Assembly: GCA_933228675.1 (NCBI GenBank) | Contig: OW121740.1 | Coordinates: 55,010,174 to 55,074,173 of the forward strand | Length of the DNA stretch: 64,000 nucleotides | From: Stomorhina lunata | Lineage: Eukaryota > Arthropoda > Insecta > Diptera > Rhiniidae | Reading direction: 5' to 3' | In this document: positions 21,929 through 34,130 of the stretch, piece after piece | Layout: every line of letters begins with the position of its first letter | Position numbering within the stretch: position 1 is the first letter of the stretch | The notes under the pieces: model-generated | What the model was told of the DNA's origin: nothing | The model's database searches: none | Seen by the model: only the letters and a program-made list of their open reading frames with translations | Made by a program: the position numbers and the translations under genes

Positions 21929-24900
21929 GAGTGTCCCAAAAAATTAACAGTCGTTGTGCAAAAGACGTACACCCCAAATTTTTATATTTGACCCCAATAA
22001 TCGAAATACAAAGTTTCATTCAGATCGGATATCGGGAAAGCGTGCCGACTTGACTGAGGGGTTTCTTCAGATTTCCTCACAATGTTTCTACTTAGAATAT
22101 ATTTTTAAATAAATTTTTAACATTATGCTATAGATAACAAAATGAACTCTCCAACGAGATGTAAAACCTTGATATCGGTTGAAAGATTTCCTAATTATTA
22201 AGGGTTCCCAAAATATTTTACGTCCTTGAAGTCGCTCCCGAACATATGCAATAAAATAATATTATTTTTAACAAATTTCTCAAAAAGTAAAACCAGTAAT
22301 ACTTTTTGAGGCCTTAAGATGTTTAATTATCCATTTTTGTTGCAATAGGCTAACGTTAAGTCAGGAACGAATTCGAAAAAACTAAAAAAAAGTTCCAGAG
22401 TGTTAGTAAAAACACCCTGTAGATTAGCACAAATAAAAAATTAAATCGATATCTCTAACGACTTAAAGTCAAAGGATTTGACAAAAACCCAATTTTTCAC
22501 CAAAATTATCAAAAAAAGCACATGAATTGTTACGTATTAACAGTTTTTATAAACAGAACTGAAATTTTTATTGCTTTGATGGATAGAAATATATATTATA
22601 ACTTTGGTTGAAATCGAATGTCATTAACCCTATTATTACCAGGGTCAAAAGTAACATTTTTAAAATAATAAATTTTTTCAAAAAAAGTCCTAAGAATCAC
22701 ATGTTTTTATTATTATATTTGAATAAAAATTCATCAAATCGTTCAAAGAAGCCTTTAATTACATTTTTATACAAATTAACCCTTGCGAACTCATAGGCTC
22801 AAAATGGTTCCAGTTTTAAACTGAAAAACAACTACTTAAATTTGTATAATATGAGTGCTAAAATATACTTCCAAAGGCTTCTTTCAGTCATATTTTTTTA
22901 AATTAACCCTCAAATAACCAGCGGAAAATTTACTTTTTATAAGAAATTTTTCAAAAATTTACATTTTATAGGAAATTTTTCAAAAATTTCCTTTTTACGG
23001 GAATTTTTTCAAAAATTAACTTTTTATAGGAAATTTTTCAAAAATTAACTTTTTATAGGAAATATTTCAAAAATTTACTTTTTATAGGAAATTTTTCAAA
23101 AATTTACTTTTTATGGGAAACTTTTCAAAAATTTACTTTTCATAGGAAATTTTTCAAAAATTTACCTTTTATAGGAAATTTTTCAAAAATTTACCTTTTA
23201 TAGGAAATTTTTCAAAAATTTACTTTTTATAGGAAATTTTTCAAAAATTTACTTTTTATAGGAAATTTTTCAAAAATTTACTTTTTATAGGAAATTTTTC
23301 AAAAATTTACTTTTTATAGGAAATTTTTCAAAAATTTACTTTTTATAGGAAATTTTTCAAAAATTTACTTTTTATAGGAAATTTTTCAAAAATTTACTTT
23401 TTATAGGAAATTTTTCAAAATTTTCTTTTTATAGGAAATTTTTCAAAAATTTACTTTTTATAGGAAATTTTTCAAAAATTTACTTTTTATAGGAAATTTT
23501 TCAAAAATTTACTTTTTATAGGAAATTTTTCAAAAATTAACTTTTTATAGGAAATATTTCAAAATTTTACTTTTATAGGAAATTTTTCAAAAATTTACTT
23601 TTTATAGGAAATTTTTCAAAAATTTACTTTTTATAGGAAATTTTTGAAATATTTACTTTTTATAGGAAAATTTTCAAAAATTTACTTTTTATAGGAAATT
23701 TACTTTTTATGGGAAATTTTTCAAAAATTTACTTTTTATAGGAAATTTTTCAAAAATTTACTTTTTATAGGAAATTTTTCAAAAATTTACTTTTTATAGG
23801 AAATTTTTCAAAAATTTACTTTTTATAGGAAATTTTTCAAAAATTTACTTTTTATAGGAAATTTTTTAAAAATTTATTTTTTACAGGAAATTTTTCAAAA
23901 ATTTTTTTTACAGGAAATTTTTCAAAAATTTTTTTTTACAGGAAATTTTTAAAATATTTTCTTTTTATAGGAAATTTTTCAAATATTTACTTTTTATAGG
24001 AAATTTTTCAAAAATTTTTTTTTTATAGGAAATTTTTCAAAAATTTACTTTTTATGGGAAATTTTTCAAAAATTTACTTTTTATAGGAAATTTTTCAAAA
24101 ATTTACTTTTTATAGGAAATTTTTCAAAAATTTACTTTTTATAGGAAATTTTTCAAAAATTTACTTTTTATAGGAAATTTTTCAAAAATTTACTTTTTAT
24201 AGGAAATTTTTTAAAAATTTATTTTTTACAGGAAATTTTTCAAAAATTTTTTTTACAGGAAATTTTTCAAAAATTTTTTTTACAGGAAATTTTTCAAATA
24301 TTTTCTTTTTATAGGAAATTTTTCAAATATTTACTTTTTATAGGAAATTTTTCAAAAATTTTTTTTTTATAGGAAATTTTTCAAAAATTTACTTTTTATA
24401 GGAAATTTTTCAAAAATTTACTTTTTATAGGAAATTTTTCAAAAATTTACTTTTTATAGGAAATTTTTCAAAAATTTACTTTTTATAGGAAATTTTTCAA
24501 AAATTTACTTTTTATAGGAAATTTTTCAAAAATTTACTTTTATAGGAAATTTTTCAAAAATTTACTTTTTATAGGAAATTTTTGAAATATTTACTTTTTA
24601 TAGGAAAATTTTCAAAAATTTACTTTTTATAGGAAATTTTTCAAAAATTTACTTTTTACAGGAAATTTTTCAAATATTTTCTTTTTATAGGAAATTTTTC
24701 AAATATTTACTTTTTATAGGAAATTTTTCAAAAATTTTCTTTTTATAGGAAATTTTTCAAAAATTTACTTTTTATAGGAAATTTTTCAAAAATTTACTTT
24801 TTATAGGAAATTTTTCAAAAATTTTCTTTTTATAGGAAATTTTTCAAAAATTTACTTTTTATAGGAAATTTTTCAAAAATTTACTTTTATAGGAAATTTT

Positions 24901-26078
24901 TCAAAAATTTACTTTTTATAGGAAATTTTTGAAATAATTACTTTTTATAGGAAAATTTTCAAAAATTTACTTTTTATAGGAAATTTTTCAAAAATTTACT
25001 TTTTATAGGAAATTTTTCAAAAATTTACTTTTTATAGGAAATTTTTCAAAAATTTACTTTTTATAGGAAATTTTTCAAAAATTTACTTTTTATAGGAAAT
25101 TTTTTAAAAATTTATTTTTTACAGGAAATTTTTCAAAAATTTTTTTTACAGGAAATTTTTCAAAAATTTTTTTTTACAGGAAATTTTTCAAATATTTTCT
25201 TTTTATAGGAAATTTTTCAAATATTTATTTTTTATAGGAAATTTTTCAAAAATTTACTTTTTATAGGAAATTTTTCAAAAATTTACTTTTTATAGGAAAT
25301 TTTTCAAAAATTTACTTTTTATAGGAAATTTTTCAAAAATTTACTTTTTATAGGAAATTTTTCAAAAATTTACTTTTATAGGAAATTTTTCAAAAATTTA
25401 CTTTTTATAGGAAATTTTTGAAATAATTACTTTTTATAGGAAAATTTTCAAAAATTTACTTTTTATAGGAAATTTTTCAAAAATTTACTTTTTATAGGAA
25501 ATTTTTCAAAAATTTACTTTTTATAGGAAATTTTTCAAAAATTTACTTTTTATAGGAAATTTTTCAAAAATTTACTTTTTATAGGAAATTTTTCAAAAAT
25601 TTACTTTTTATAGGAAATTTTTCAAAAATTTACTTTTTATAGGAAATTTTTCAAAAATTTATTTTTTACAGGAAATTTTTCAAATATTTACTTTTTATAG
25701 GAAATTTTTGAAATATTTACTTTTTATAGGAAATTTTTCAAAAATTTACTTTTTATGGAAAATTTTTTAACATGGGAAAACCTTTTAACCTATATTTAAG
25801 GTTATATATCTCATGTGAAAGCTTATTTTGTTATCTGTTAAAAATGCATTTAAAAATATATTCTATGTAGAAACATTTTGAAGAGATCTGAAGAAACCCC
25901 TCAGTTTTTCCATATAACTGGGATGTCCAAACTTTGGCGTCAAGTCGGCACTCTTTCCCGATAACCAATCTGAATAAAACTTTGTATTTGGATTATTGGG
26001 GTCAAATGTAACAAATTTGGGTGGTACGTCTTTCTGTATTACAAAGTTTAATTTCCTCCATACAAGAGTGGGACACTC
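21929..26078. mobile_element. 4.15-kb TA-flanked foldback element carrying a tandem array
   Basis: The termini are TA|GAGTGTCCCA at the left and GGGACACTC|TA at the right. The inverted arms (about 21929-22260 and 25775-26078) share blocks such as CCAATAATCG/AATACAAAG and GTGCCGACTTGA against their complements. Between them lie about 600 bp of AT-rich DNA and a 2.8-kb array of 29-bp repeats. The architecture recalls Drosophila foldback (FB) elements, but the TA duplication is Tc1/mariner-like. No transposase is encoded. A solo arm lies at 3960-4345. Confidence 0.75.
22923..25768. repeat. 29-bp tandem array, nearly 100 units
   Basis: The unit is AAATTTTTCAAAAATTT followed by ACTTTTTATAGG. The first 17 bp are an inverted repeat around a single central C. 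Variants form recurring blocks: a TTTTTTACAGG-type variant group appears near 23860, 24205 and 25095, and TTTTTGAAATAATTAC-type units near 23645, 24570, 24930 and 25415. This indicates multi-unit duplications. No spacers or coding sequence. Confidence 0.95.
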
Positions 26079-27193
26079 TATTGTATATTAACTTATTGAA
26101 ACTTGTAATATTACTGGGTATTTCCCATTCTGTAATATTATATGTAAAATTTTGACTTCATTAAAAAAAATTAATTCATATTTAAGTACAATTGAATACA
26201 CAAATATAACATAGATAGTATTAACAATTGTTGCATTTTTATGAATAGAAATTTTATTTATAATTAAATAGTAAATAAATATTTATATTAATAGAAAAGC
26301 AAAACTTTCGCTTTCAATTGAAATAGACGGGACATGTATTATAGAATATTAAAAAAAGTTTAAACAATAAGAAAAAAAAATATATAAATGTTTACATTTC
26401 CCTATAAAAATTAAAACTTATTGCAAGTATCGAATTTCATTTGTGTCAAAATAAAAAAATTCCCATATATTTAATTAAAATTGAAAATAAAAATAGTTTG
26501 AACTTCTGTCCAAATTCTCAGAAAGTTTTTAAATGTGAAGTCCGTCCGTCCGTCTGACGTTAGCAAACATGCGATGGGAGCAAAATATTTGTATGTAGAT
26601 TATGCACATACGTTATGTTATGTATTTAGCGTTGATGTGAAAAAGGTCATAAATGTTATGCTGCAGAGCTTATTTAACATATTTTTGTATATTTTTTTTT
26701 TGAATTAAGCTTTACTTACATTAAAACCTTAAAATTTGATTAGTCAAGAAAGAATGAAAGTATTATAGTCGGTCAAGCCGGACTATATGATACCCTACAC
26801 CACTTAGGTATAATTTAGTCTTAAGGCGCAAGTATACACGGTTTTGAATCCGAACCTGCACTCTGTTTATTGTTATTGATTCTAGTTTTCGAGTTATTAA
26901 ATGAACACGTTTTGTAATATTTTTGACAAATAGTCTATATTTTATAAGTTTAAAATTAGAAATTAAAAACAGTCGAACTGAGTCCGCATGAATTGTTTGG
27001 TATCTGTTTCACGCATTAGAGTTCAAAACCAGTTGCTCATTGTGATCTCGTCCCAATATCTTTTGATTCGTTTTTCAATTTTCGGCAATTTTTGGTGTAG
27101 TTGCTAGTCGTTTTCATCACCCAAGTTTTCAGTGAAAAAATCGAGATGGGAATGCAGAAAATGTATTTAGAGAGACATTAGAGCTGCAAGAAT
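26079..27193. other. AT-rich DNA with a mini-me-like fragment
   Basis: Mostly unassigned. CCGTCCGTCCGTCTG occurs near 26540. A hairpin end TATAGTCGGTCAAGCCGGACTA (split, 26764-26786) followed by GATACCCTACACCACT resembles the ends of the repeats at 37565-38335 and 38636-40627, so short fragments of that family are present. Confidence 0.45.
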
Positions 27194-27842
27194 TTTTCAA
27201 AAAAAAAGGTCGAAGTGGCAAGTAGAAGTAGCTCTTTACTATTTCAACTAAAAATATTGGTAGGGGAAGAAAGAAAACAGCAAAAATATTCTATTTAATT
27301 TTTGCTTCAATTTGAAGAGTAGCCAAAATCGAAAATATTTTTTCTGGCTACTTTCTGACTATTTTGCAGCTACTTTCTGGCTACTTTACATGAATGAGCT
27401 GTGCAATACAAATTTTTACTTCTGGCTACACACCGACAATAAGAAGAACAAAGAAAGAACATATGATATTTTATTTCGTTTTTTCTTTTGTCGAGTATGT
27501 GAAACAAATTACAAAAAAGAAAAAAAAAACGAAGCAAAATAACACACAATCTTTCTTCGTTGTTATTATTGTCGATAAGTAGCCTGAAGAAAATATTTGT
27601 GTTGCGTAGCTTAAAGCATAAATTATTTATATAAAATAGCAAAAAAAATAGCTGCAAAATAGCCAAGAAGTAGCTGTAGAAAAGCCAGAAAGTAGCCAGA
27701 AAAAATATTTTCGATTTTGGCTACTCTTCAAATTGAAGCATAAATTAAATAGAATATTTTTGCTGTTTTCTACCGCTACCAGTATTTTTAGTTGAAGTAG
27801 CAAAGAGCTACTTCTACTTGCCGCTTTTGTTTTTTGAAAAAT
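27194..27842. repeat. Foldback repeat with arms of about 200 bp
   Basis: The left arm (about 27194-27400) and right arm (about 27640-27842) are reverse complements. Shared blocks include GTAGAAGTAGCTCTTTACTA, CAAAATCGAAAATATTTTTT and CTGGCTACTTTCTGGCTA. The centre is AT-rich. It is probably a foldback element. Confidence 0.75.
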
Positions 27843-27995
27843 AGCAGTAGCTTAAAAATATAAATGCTTCGGAATAATACAGCATCTACCCCTACTTCTA
27901 CTTGCAGCTTTTGTTTTTTGAAAAGTAGCAGTAGCTTAAGAATATAATTGCTTCGGAATAACACAGCGTCTACTGCTACTTCTACTTCAAAAAGT
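27811..27995 (+). repeat. 85-bp tandem duplication
   Basis: A unit starting CTTCTACTTGC-GCTTTTG and containing AGCAGTAGCTTAA and TGCTTCGGAATAA occurs slightly more than twice. It overlaps the outer edge of the right foldback arm. Confidence 0.6.
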
Positions 27996-28261
27996 TGGAG
28001 CTGTAGCCGTAGCGGTAATTAAAAAAATGGTAGCTAAAGTAGGAATTCAAACACTGCTTCTGCTCCTTGGGCGTTAAACATTTTGTACATTTTGTAGTTT
28101 CAGTCGGCTTTTGTCGGTTTAAATAATGTTTCTAGCGAAGCCAACTGGTAATGGTAATCTGTAGACTTATCAGGAGGGGAACTATATGCCCTCAAAGTAG
28201 GGCACCTCGAGTTTTTCAAAAATTAAAAACGATCCAGAAGCCACATTTTTGATCCGATATA

Positions 28262-29565
28262 TCGGGTGTTTTTTATTGAGGTATAGAACTTTAAGTTGGC
28301 ATCACTTTTTTAACTGGCGGCCATTTTGTCAGCTGTCAAGTGATTAATATTTAGTTTGGTTTGCCATTTCATCATGAACAGGTTGACAAAAGAACAACGC
28401 TTGCAAATCGTGCAAATTTATTTCGAAAATAATGGTTCAGTTCGCGAAGTTTACCGCAAGCTCCGTCCATTTTATGGTCGACATAATCGTCCATCACAGC
28501 AATTAATTCGGTTAACCATAGATCGTTTTCGCACTACGTTTACTCTATGTGATAATACGCATCCACAGCGACGTCGAACAGTGCGCACCGAAGAAACAAT
28601 TGCCGCTGTAGAGCAAAGTGATGAAGAGGACCCGAATGAATCGATTCGCCACCATGCACAGCAATTGGAGCTTTGTCCATCAACTTTATGGAAGATTTTG
28701 CGCAAAGACCTTGGCTGACGACCTTACAAGATCCAGCTTGTGCAAGAATTAAAGCCGCGAGACCATGCAATGTGTCGTGATTTTGGTGTATGGGCCGAAA
28801 ATGAGATTGATCTCGATGCTGATTTTCATCGCAAAATTTTTTTCAGTGATGAGGCTCATTTTTGGTTGAATGGCTACGTCAACAAGCAAAATTGTCGCAT
28901 TTGGAGTGAAGAGAATCCACATGAGACCCTTGAGACGTCATTACATCCACAAAAACTGACTGTTTGGTGTGCTCTATGGGCTGGTGGAGTCATTGGGCCA
29001 TACTTCTTCCGAAATAATGCTGGAGAGTCAGTTACCATAAATGGAGACCGGAATAGAGCCATGATAACCGACTATTTTGTTCCCCAATTGGATGGCATGA
29101 ATGTGGATGAGTCGTGGTTCCAACAAGACGGCGCTACATGCCACACAGCGCACGTCACAATTGATTTATTGAAGGAGACATTCGATGAGCGCATAATTTC
29201 GCGGAATGGACCTGTCAATTGGCCACCAAGATCGTGCGATTTGACACCACTGGATTATTTTCTTTGGGGATATGTGAAGTCGCTCGTCTACGCCAACAAA
29301 CCAGAAACGTTAGATGACTTGGAAGCCAACATTCGTGGCGTTATTGCCAACATACGGCCCCATATGCTCGAAAAAGTAGTAGAAAATTGGACCTGTAGAA
29401 TTGGCTTTATTCGAGCCAGCCGCGGCGGCCACATGCTCGAAATCATATTTAAACATTAATGCCATAAAATTATCCTTCCAATAAAGCCAAATTGATGGAC
29501 ATTAAAACGATTTTCTTGTGTTTTATTTCAATTCGAAGTTCTATACCTCTAAAAAAAACACCCAT
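28262..29565 (+). mobile_element. rosa-like (DD41D) mariner element, copy 2
   Basis: A complete 1304-bp element with TA at 28260-28261 and 29566-29567. The termini GGGTGTTTTTTATTGAGG and CCTCTAAAAAAAACACCC are inverted repeats. It is collinear with copies 1 and 3. This is the least damaged copy in the window. Confidence 0.94.
28374..29459 (+). pseudogene. rosa-like transposase with a single premature stop
   Basis: The full 361-codon frame starts MNRLTKEQRLQIVQ at 28374 and runs to a TAA at 29457-29459. It is interrupted by only one TGA at codon 115 (28716-28718), where the other copies have Leu in KDLGLRP. The frame continues without a shift. The catalytic Asp159 (FSDEAHF), Asp252 (QQDGATCHTA) and Asp294 (LTPLDYFLWG) are all present. 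Readthrough or a single reversion would give a full-length protein; as it stands it is a pseudogene or a very recent casualty. Confidence 0.92.
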
Positions 29566-30250
29566 TAGTTTTTAAAATGTACGAAATCTGCTAGCTGATA
29601 TCTATAAAAAATGGTTTATCTCTGAGATCTATAAAAAATGGTTTATCTCCTATAGTTTATGAGATATTCTACTTCGAAAAAACAAATATTTTCAACTTTT
29701 TGATGACTAAGACCTAGAGTTTTTCCATATTTTATCCAACACTTATTTTATTTCCAAGGAATGTATAAATCGCACAAAAAAAGAATTGATAAACAATCTT
29801 TAGCCGATCAAAAATTTTATGCATTTAAGTTTAAATTTTCAAAAAAGTAAATTTTTTGTCGTTTTTTAGCCAAAAAAAAGTGATAACATTCTTTAATATA
29901 ATATTTATAAACAAACTTGTTGAAAACCATATATGTATAGTACATATTTATAATTTTTGAACAGGGAACTTGATAAGGAAAACAATAAGTGGAATCATGG
30001 TCGAAAATAGTATTTTGTCTTGACGCTAAAGCCTCTCAAAAATTACCAACTTTTTACACTTTAAGCTTAATTTTCTCCAATCGCAAAGCTAGAATCAAAA
30101 ATTCAAAATAAGGTTTTTATATATTTATATGTTATTATTATTCTGTGCAAATAACTTTTGTACCCCAGAATTATTAAGAGAAATATTCATAAAAGAAATT
30201 GTTTTTGGGAATTTAAAAAAAAATTTGGGAATTCGGTCGGATTGCTGCTG
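29566..30250. other. AT-rich DNA without gene
   Basis: No supportable frame. The sequence near 29640-29690 (TTTATGAGATATTC) recurs inverted near 33000-33040, on the other side of the repeat at 30255-32815. The two may be halves of one older inverted repeat. Confidence 0.35.
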
Positions 30251-30389
30251 ACATTTTTTATACCCTTCACCAATAGGTGAAAGGGTATTATAAGTTTGTG
30301 ATTCCGTTTGTAATTTTTTTATTAGTGATCGTAGACCCCATAAAAATTATATCGATCGACTCAGAATCGGGAGGAGAATCGATTAAGCG

Positions 30390-30435
30390 ATGTCCGTCTG
30401 TCTGTCTGTCTGTCTGTCCGTCCGTCTGTCTGTTG
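30390..30435 (+). repeat. (GTCY)n tetranucleotide tract
   Basis: Runs of GTCTGTCTGTCTGTCC. It follows the core of the mini-me-like repeat, as do similar tracts at 31185-31275 and 37705-37730, and in complement at 40515-40540. Confidence 0.9.
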
Positions 30436-31184
30436 AAATCAAGTTTCTGAAGCCCCTGGAGGATGTTCTTACATAAATTATATATCAGATTTTAGGAAAT
30501 TCTCCCGCAATGAACGCTATTAAATTTCATTAAAATCGGTTTATAAACACCGAAAATATCGAAAAAATACCAAAAATTAGACTAAAATTTTAAAATTTTT
30601 GATTGAAACACACATTTAAATAACAAGAGAAAAAAGATACTCCTGGTGTACATGTTATATATCAGATTGTAGGAAATAGTTTCCCAAAGCACTCTGTAAA
30701 ATTTTATCAAAATCGGTTCATAAACAACTGAGATATCGCCAAAACACTGAATTTGATGTATCGCAAATTGCCCAAAGTTCGCATTAGAGAATGTTTGATG
30801 AAAAAATGAAATGCAGAAATAGGAAAAACCATCCTCCTTTAGCACGGACCTACATAAATTTTATATCAGATTTTAGGAAATTCCCCCGCCAAGCACGTTA
30901 TTAAATTTTATCAAAAGCGGTCCATAAACAATTGAGATATCGCAATAACACTACATTTGATGTACAGCAAATTGCCCAAAGTACGTGTCTAAGAAATTTT
31001 GTTTACATTTCGTAAGTATTGTTTCAGCGATATCTCAGGTGTTTATGGACCGATTGTGATGAAATTTGGCATCGTTCTTTGTGTGAGGATTTTCTAAAAT
31101 CTATACTCCACAAATCTGATTACAAATACCATTCAAACTGTACCGATCAACTTAGAATCGGCAGGAGAATCGATTTCGCGACCT

Positions 31185-31275
31185 CCGTCCGTCCGTCTGT
31201 TTGTCTGTCTGTCCGTCCGTCTGTTTGTTTGTCCGTCTGTTTCTTTTGTCCGTCCGTCTACCTGTCTGTAATTTT
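31185..31275 (+). repeat. (GTCY)n tetranucleotide tract, second
   Basis: A degenerate GTCC/GTCT run after GAATCGGCAGGAGAATCGAT. It marks a second core within the same composite repeat. Confidence 0.85.
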
Positions 31276-32815
31276 TTCTGTTGTAGTCAAGTTTTTGGAG
31301 TTCCTGTTTTGTCGATATCTCAGGTGTTTATTTTGATGAATTTTAATAGCGTCCTTCGCAGGAGATTACCTAAATCCTGATGCATTCGGTAATTTGTGGT
31401 AGATGTAATTTAGCGTTTAAGCGATGGTGTTTTGATCGACAATGATAAAATTCAGGGTGGCCCAATATCCTAAAATTTTGTGTAAAATCCAGGAGCTCCA
31501 CAAATCTGATTTTAGCAAATCTGATTTCTGCATTAATCTTAATTTTGTGTCTGACTTTTAAACATTATGATAACATTTGAGAATGTATTATATATCAAAT
31601 TATAGGTAATCTTCTTAGGAAGTACAAAAATGCAGCTGATTACATGATATCCGTTCTAAACCTACATATGTATGTAAGTATCTCACATATCAACGAAAAT
31701 TTAAATTTTTTTATTGCAATTGGGAGAAATCCGTTCACGTTTGACAATTGATCCCTTATAACTTCGCCTAAGATACGATGATGACATTTAGTATAAAGAC
31801 GTTGTACAATATTGATATTCAGGGCGATAGCGCCTAAAATAAACTTTCCAGAGGGACAATATTTGACAAAAGTATTTCCGATCTCTTGAAAAGTTCGATA
31901 TTGAAAATGGGCGAGCTCTATTCACATTTAGTGAAATCTCCCATATAACCCCGACCGGGAATCGATTTAATGCTGATAAATTAAATCACATTAAAATTGC
32001 ACAAGGAACTAGAGCAAAACTTTCCAAACATCCATCGGACAGATCGAAAGAACAATACATCCCAAATATTATTGATGAAGTGTTCATTTTATTTAATTAA
32101 CTAACTTCAGATAAATAAGTAAATCTTTAATAACTTTTCCGACAAAGCTGATATCCATCCATTCAAAAGCTATATATTTCACGTATGTATCTAAAACTAA
32201 GAGTGTATACCCTATAATTTTAAGGCTTATCATTGTTAAAGCTTTGACCTAAATCAGTCCGCTAACTTCAGAGTTTTACATAACTAATCAAGAACTTTTA
32301 CTAGTTGGATAATTCGTACGAATTAAAGTGCACAACCCTCACTGGGCACAGCGTTTTCGGGTTGCATGTCAGAATACTTAAACTTCATCAAATCGATGTG
32401 CTATTGCAAATCTAAGGGCATCTACATTTTGAAGCATCTTTTCTGCATGGTTTATCTGGTCTATCGAACTTTATTAAATGTTCGTAAAATATGTGTCTAT
32501 TTTATTTCGAAGCTACTGGCTGGCTTAAATATGCATTCTCTACTTGTAGTCTAGTAATCATTATCTTTCACAAAGGGACCACTTTAGAACCCAAGTGAAG
32601 CTTCCCTAGACATCAGCCACCTGCCCAACCTAACCTTTGGGTGCATAACTATTCTAGATGATGACGCCGTTTTCCGGCTCTTTATTTTAAAGACTCTTTG
32701 CATATAATACTAGTATAACCAAATATTGCTACGAATTACATTAAGTACTTTTGGAACACCATTGGTGAAGGGTATCCAAGATTCGGCAAAGCCGAATATA
32801 CCACTCTTACTTGTT

Positions 32816-34122
32816 TATTATTATATTATGAAATCTTAATGATTTTTTTTTTTGAGATTTGGAAAAAAAATTGGTAATTCCCGGATACCTGCTATCACTT
32901 GAAATCATTTTCCAACGAAGCAATTTAACCCTTACCCGGTACTTCAAAGGGAAGAATATATATGAAGTTTGTGGGTCATTTTTGCTTAATATAAAATATT
33001 TTGAAGTCGAATATCTCATAAACTATATGAAACAAACTATACGTATAGCAATGTTTTTTGTAAAGCAATGTTCTTTGTAGATTTCAGGTTTTACCATCCT
33101 TCAGATTTTGTACATATCGAGCCCTTAGACTAAAATAATCACAAACCACATTTTGTTAAATATCTCTGAAACTATTAAAGATGGCGTGGTACAGTTAGCA
33201 TATTTTTCATTCTTTCTTAAGTAGCTTTCGAACGTTTAAAATTTTTTTCTATAGGTTTATATTTGCGATAGTTATATGGACCAATAAGTTTTACAAACAA
33301 GAGGTGCTCGACTTTGTCTCATTGTAGAGAAAGCTGTGCTAAAAATAGACATGTTTTAAAAATTTTGTCTAAAACTCCAATTACGTATTTGCCGATTTCT
33401 GCTCATTGTGCCACAATCCGCCCACTAGTTTAAAAGTTATTGAATTAAAACTAAAAAACTTCACATGTAATACTTTGCATTACAACTTCCAGACATTACA
33501 ACTTCCAAACTGACAAAGAACAAAAATGTTATACACCAAAACATTGTCCGTTTTTATTAAACAAAGATTTTTGTCGCTTTCGATCTATATTGTTTTGCTG
33601 TCGTTTGCGATCGTTTTAATATAAAAACCCTTTTATATCGGGTTCAAAATGTGACTTCTAGATCGTTTAATATGCAAATCTTCACCAAAATCGGAGATGG
33701 TGGATTAAAAATTAAAATCTTTCTTTCGAAAAATTTTGTTTTCACCCCAAAATCATATATATTATATGAAGTTTGACAGTTAGAGTTACATAAATTAAAT
33801 AAACCTAATATGACAAAAAATAACGTACCGAGAGCCTATATTCAGAGTGCGTACCGTTTGAACGTTCTTGAATTATTTCCCTATTTTTTTTTTTTTCAAC
33901 CCACTGTGAGGCGATATGTTGACGGTTATATAAATTGATGTATCGCTACAATCTAAAACTTCGTGTTAATTGATAAAGAAACTATGGATGGCTTACAATT
34001 CTTTGTTATGGGTTAAGCATACTCATTTAATTTTAATAGGACATTAAATTTTCAGGTTTTACCATCCTTCTCCGATCTAAGGTAGAGAAAATAGCAGTTT
34101 TTATGGCATACCTCTTCATTAG
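32816..34122. other. Unassigned AT-rich DNA
   Basis: Only short frames without recognisable domains. CAGGTTTTACCATCCTTC occurs at 33087 and again near 34055, flanking about 970 bp, which hints at a short direct repeat. Confidence 0.35.
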
Positions 34123-34130
34123 CTAACAAC

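Larger units (their letters stand above)
30255..32815 (+). mobile_element. Mini-me/Helitron-like repeat with (GTCY)n tracts
   Basis: It starts TACCCTTCACCAATAGGTGA followed by AAGTTTGTGATTCCGTTTGT. A core ATTATATCGATCGACTCAGA precedes (GTCY)n at 30390-30435; a second such core and tract lies at 31140-31275. It ends with the hairpin GATTCGGCAAAGCCGAAT and CTCTTACTTGTTT. A subterminal hairpin just before a fixed 3' end recalls Helitrons, and the (GTCY)n next to a core recalls dipteran mini-me elements. No Rep/helicase is present. At least two units seem fused, since the core appears twice. Confidence 0.6.

Noticed and set aside
22923..25768. CRISPR-like array (29-bp repeats)
   Set aside because: The repeats are directly adjacent with no unique spacers, and the context is eukaryotic. 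It is a minisatellite.
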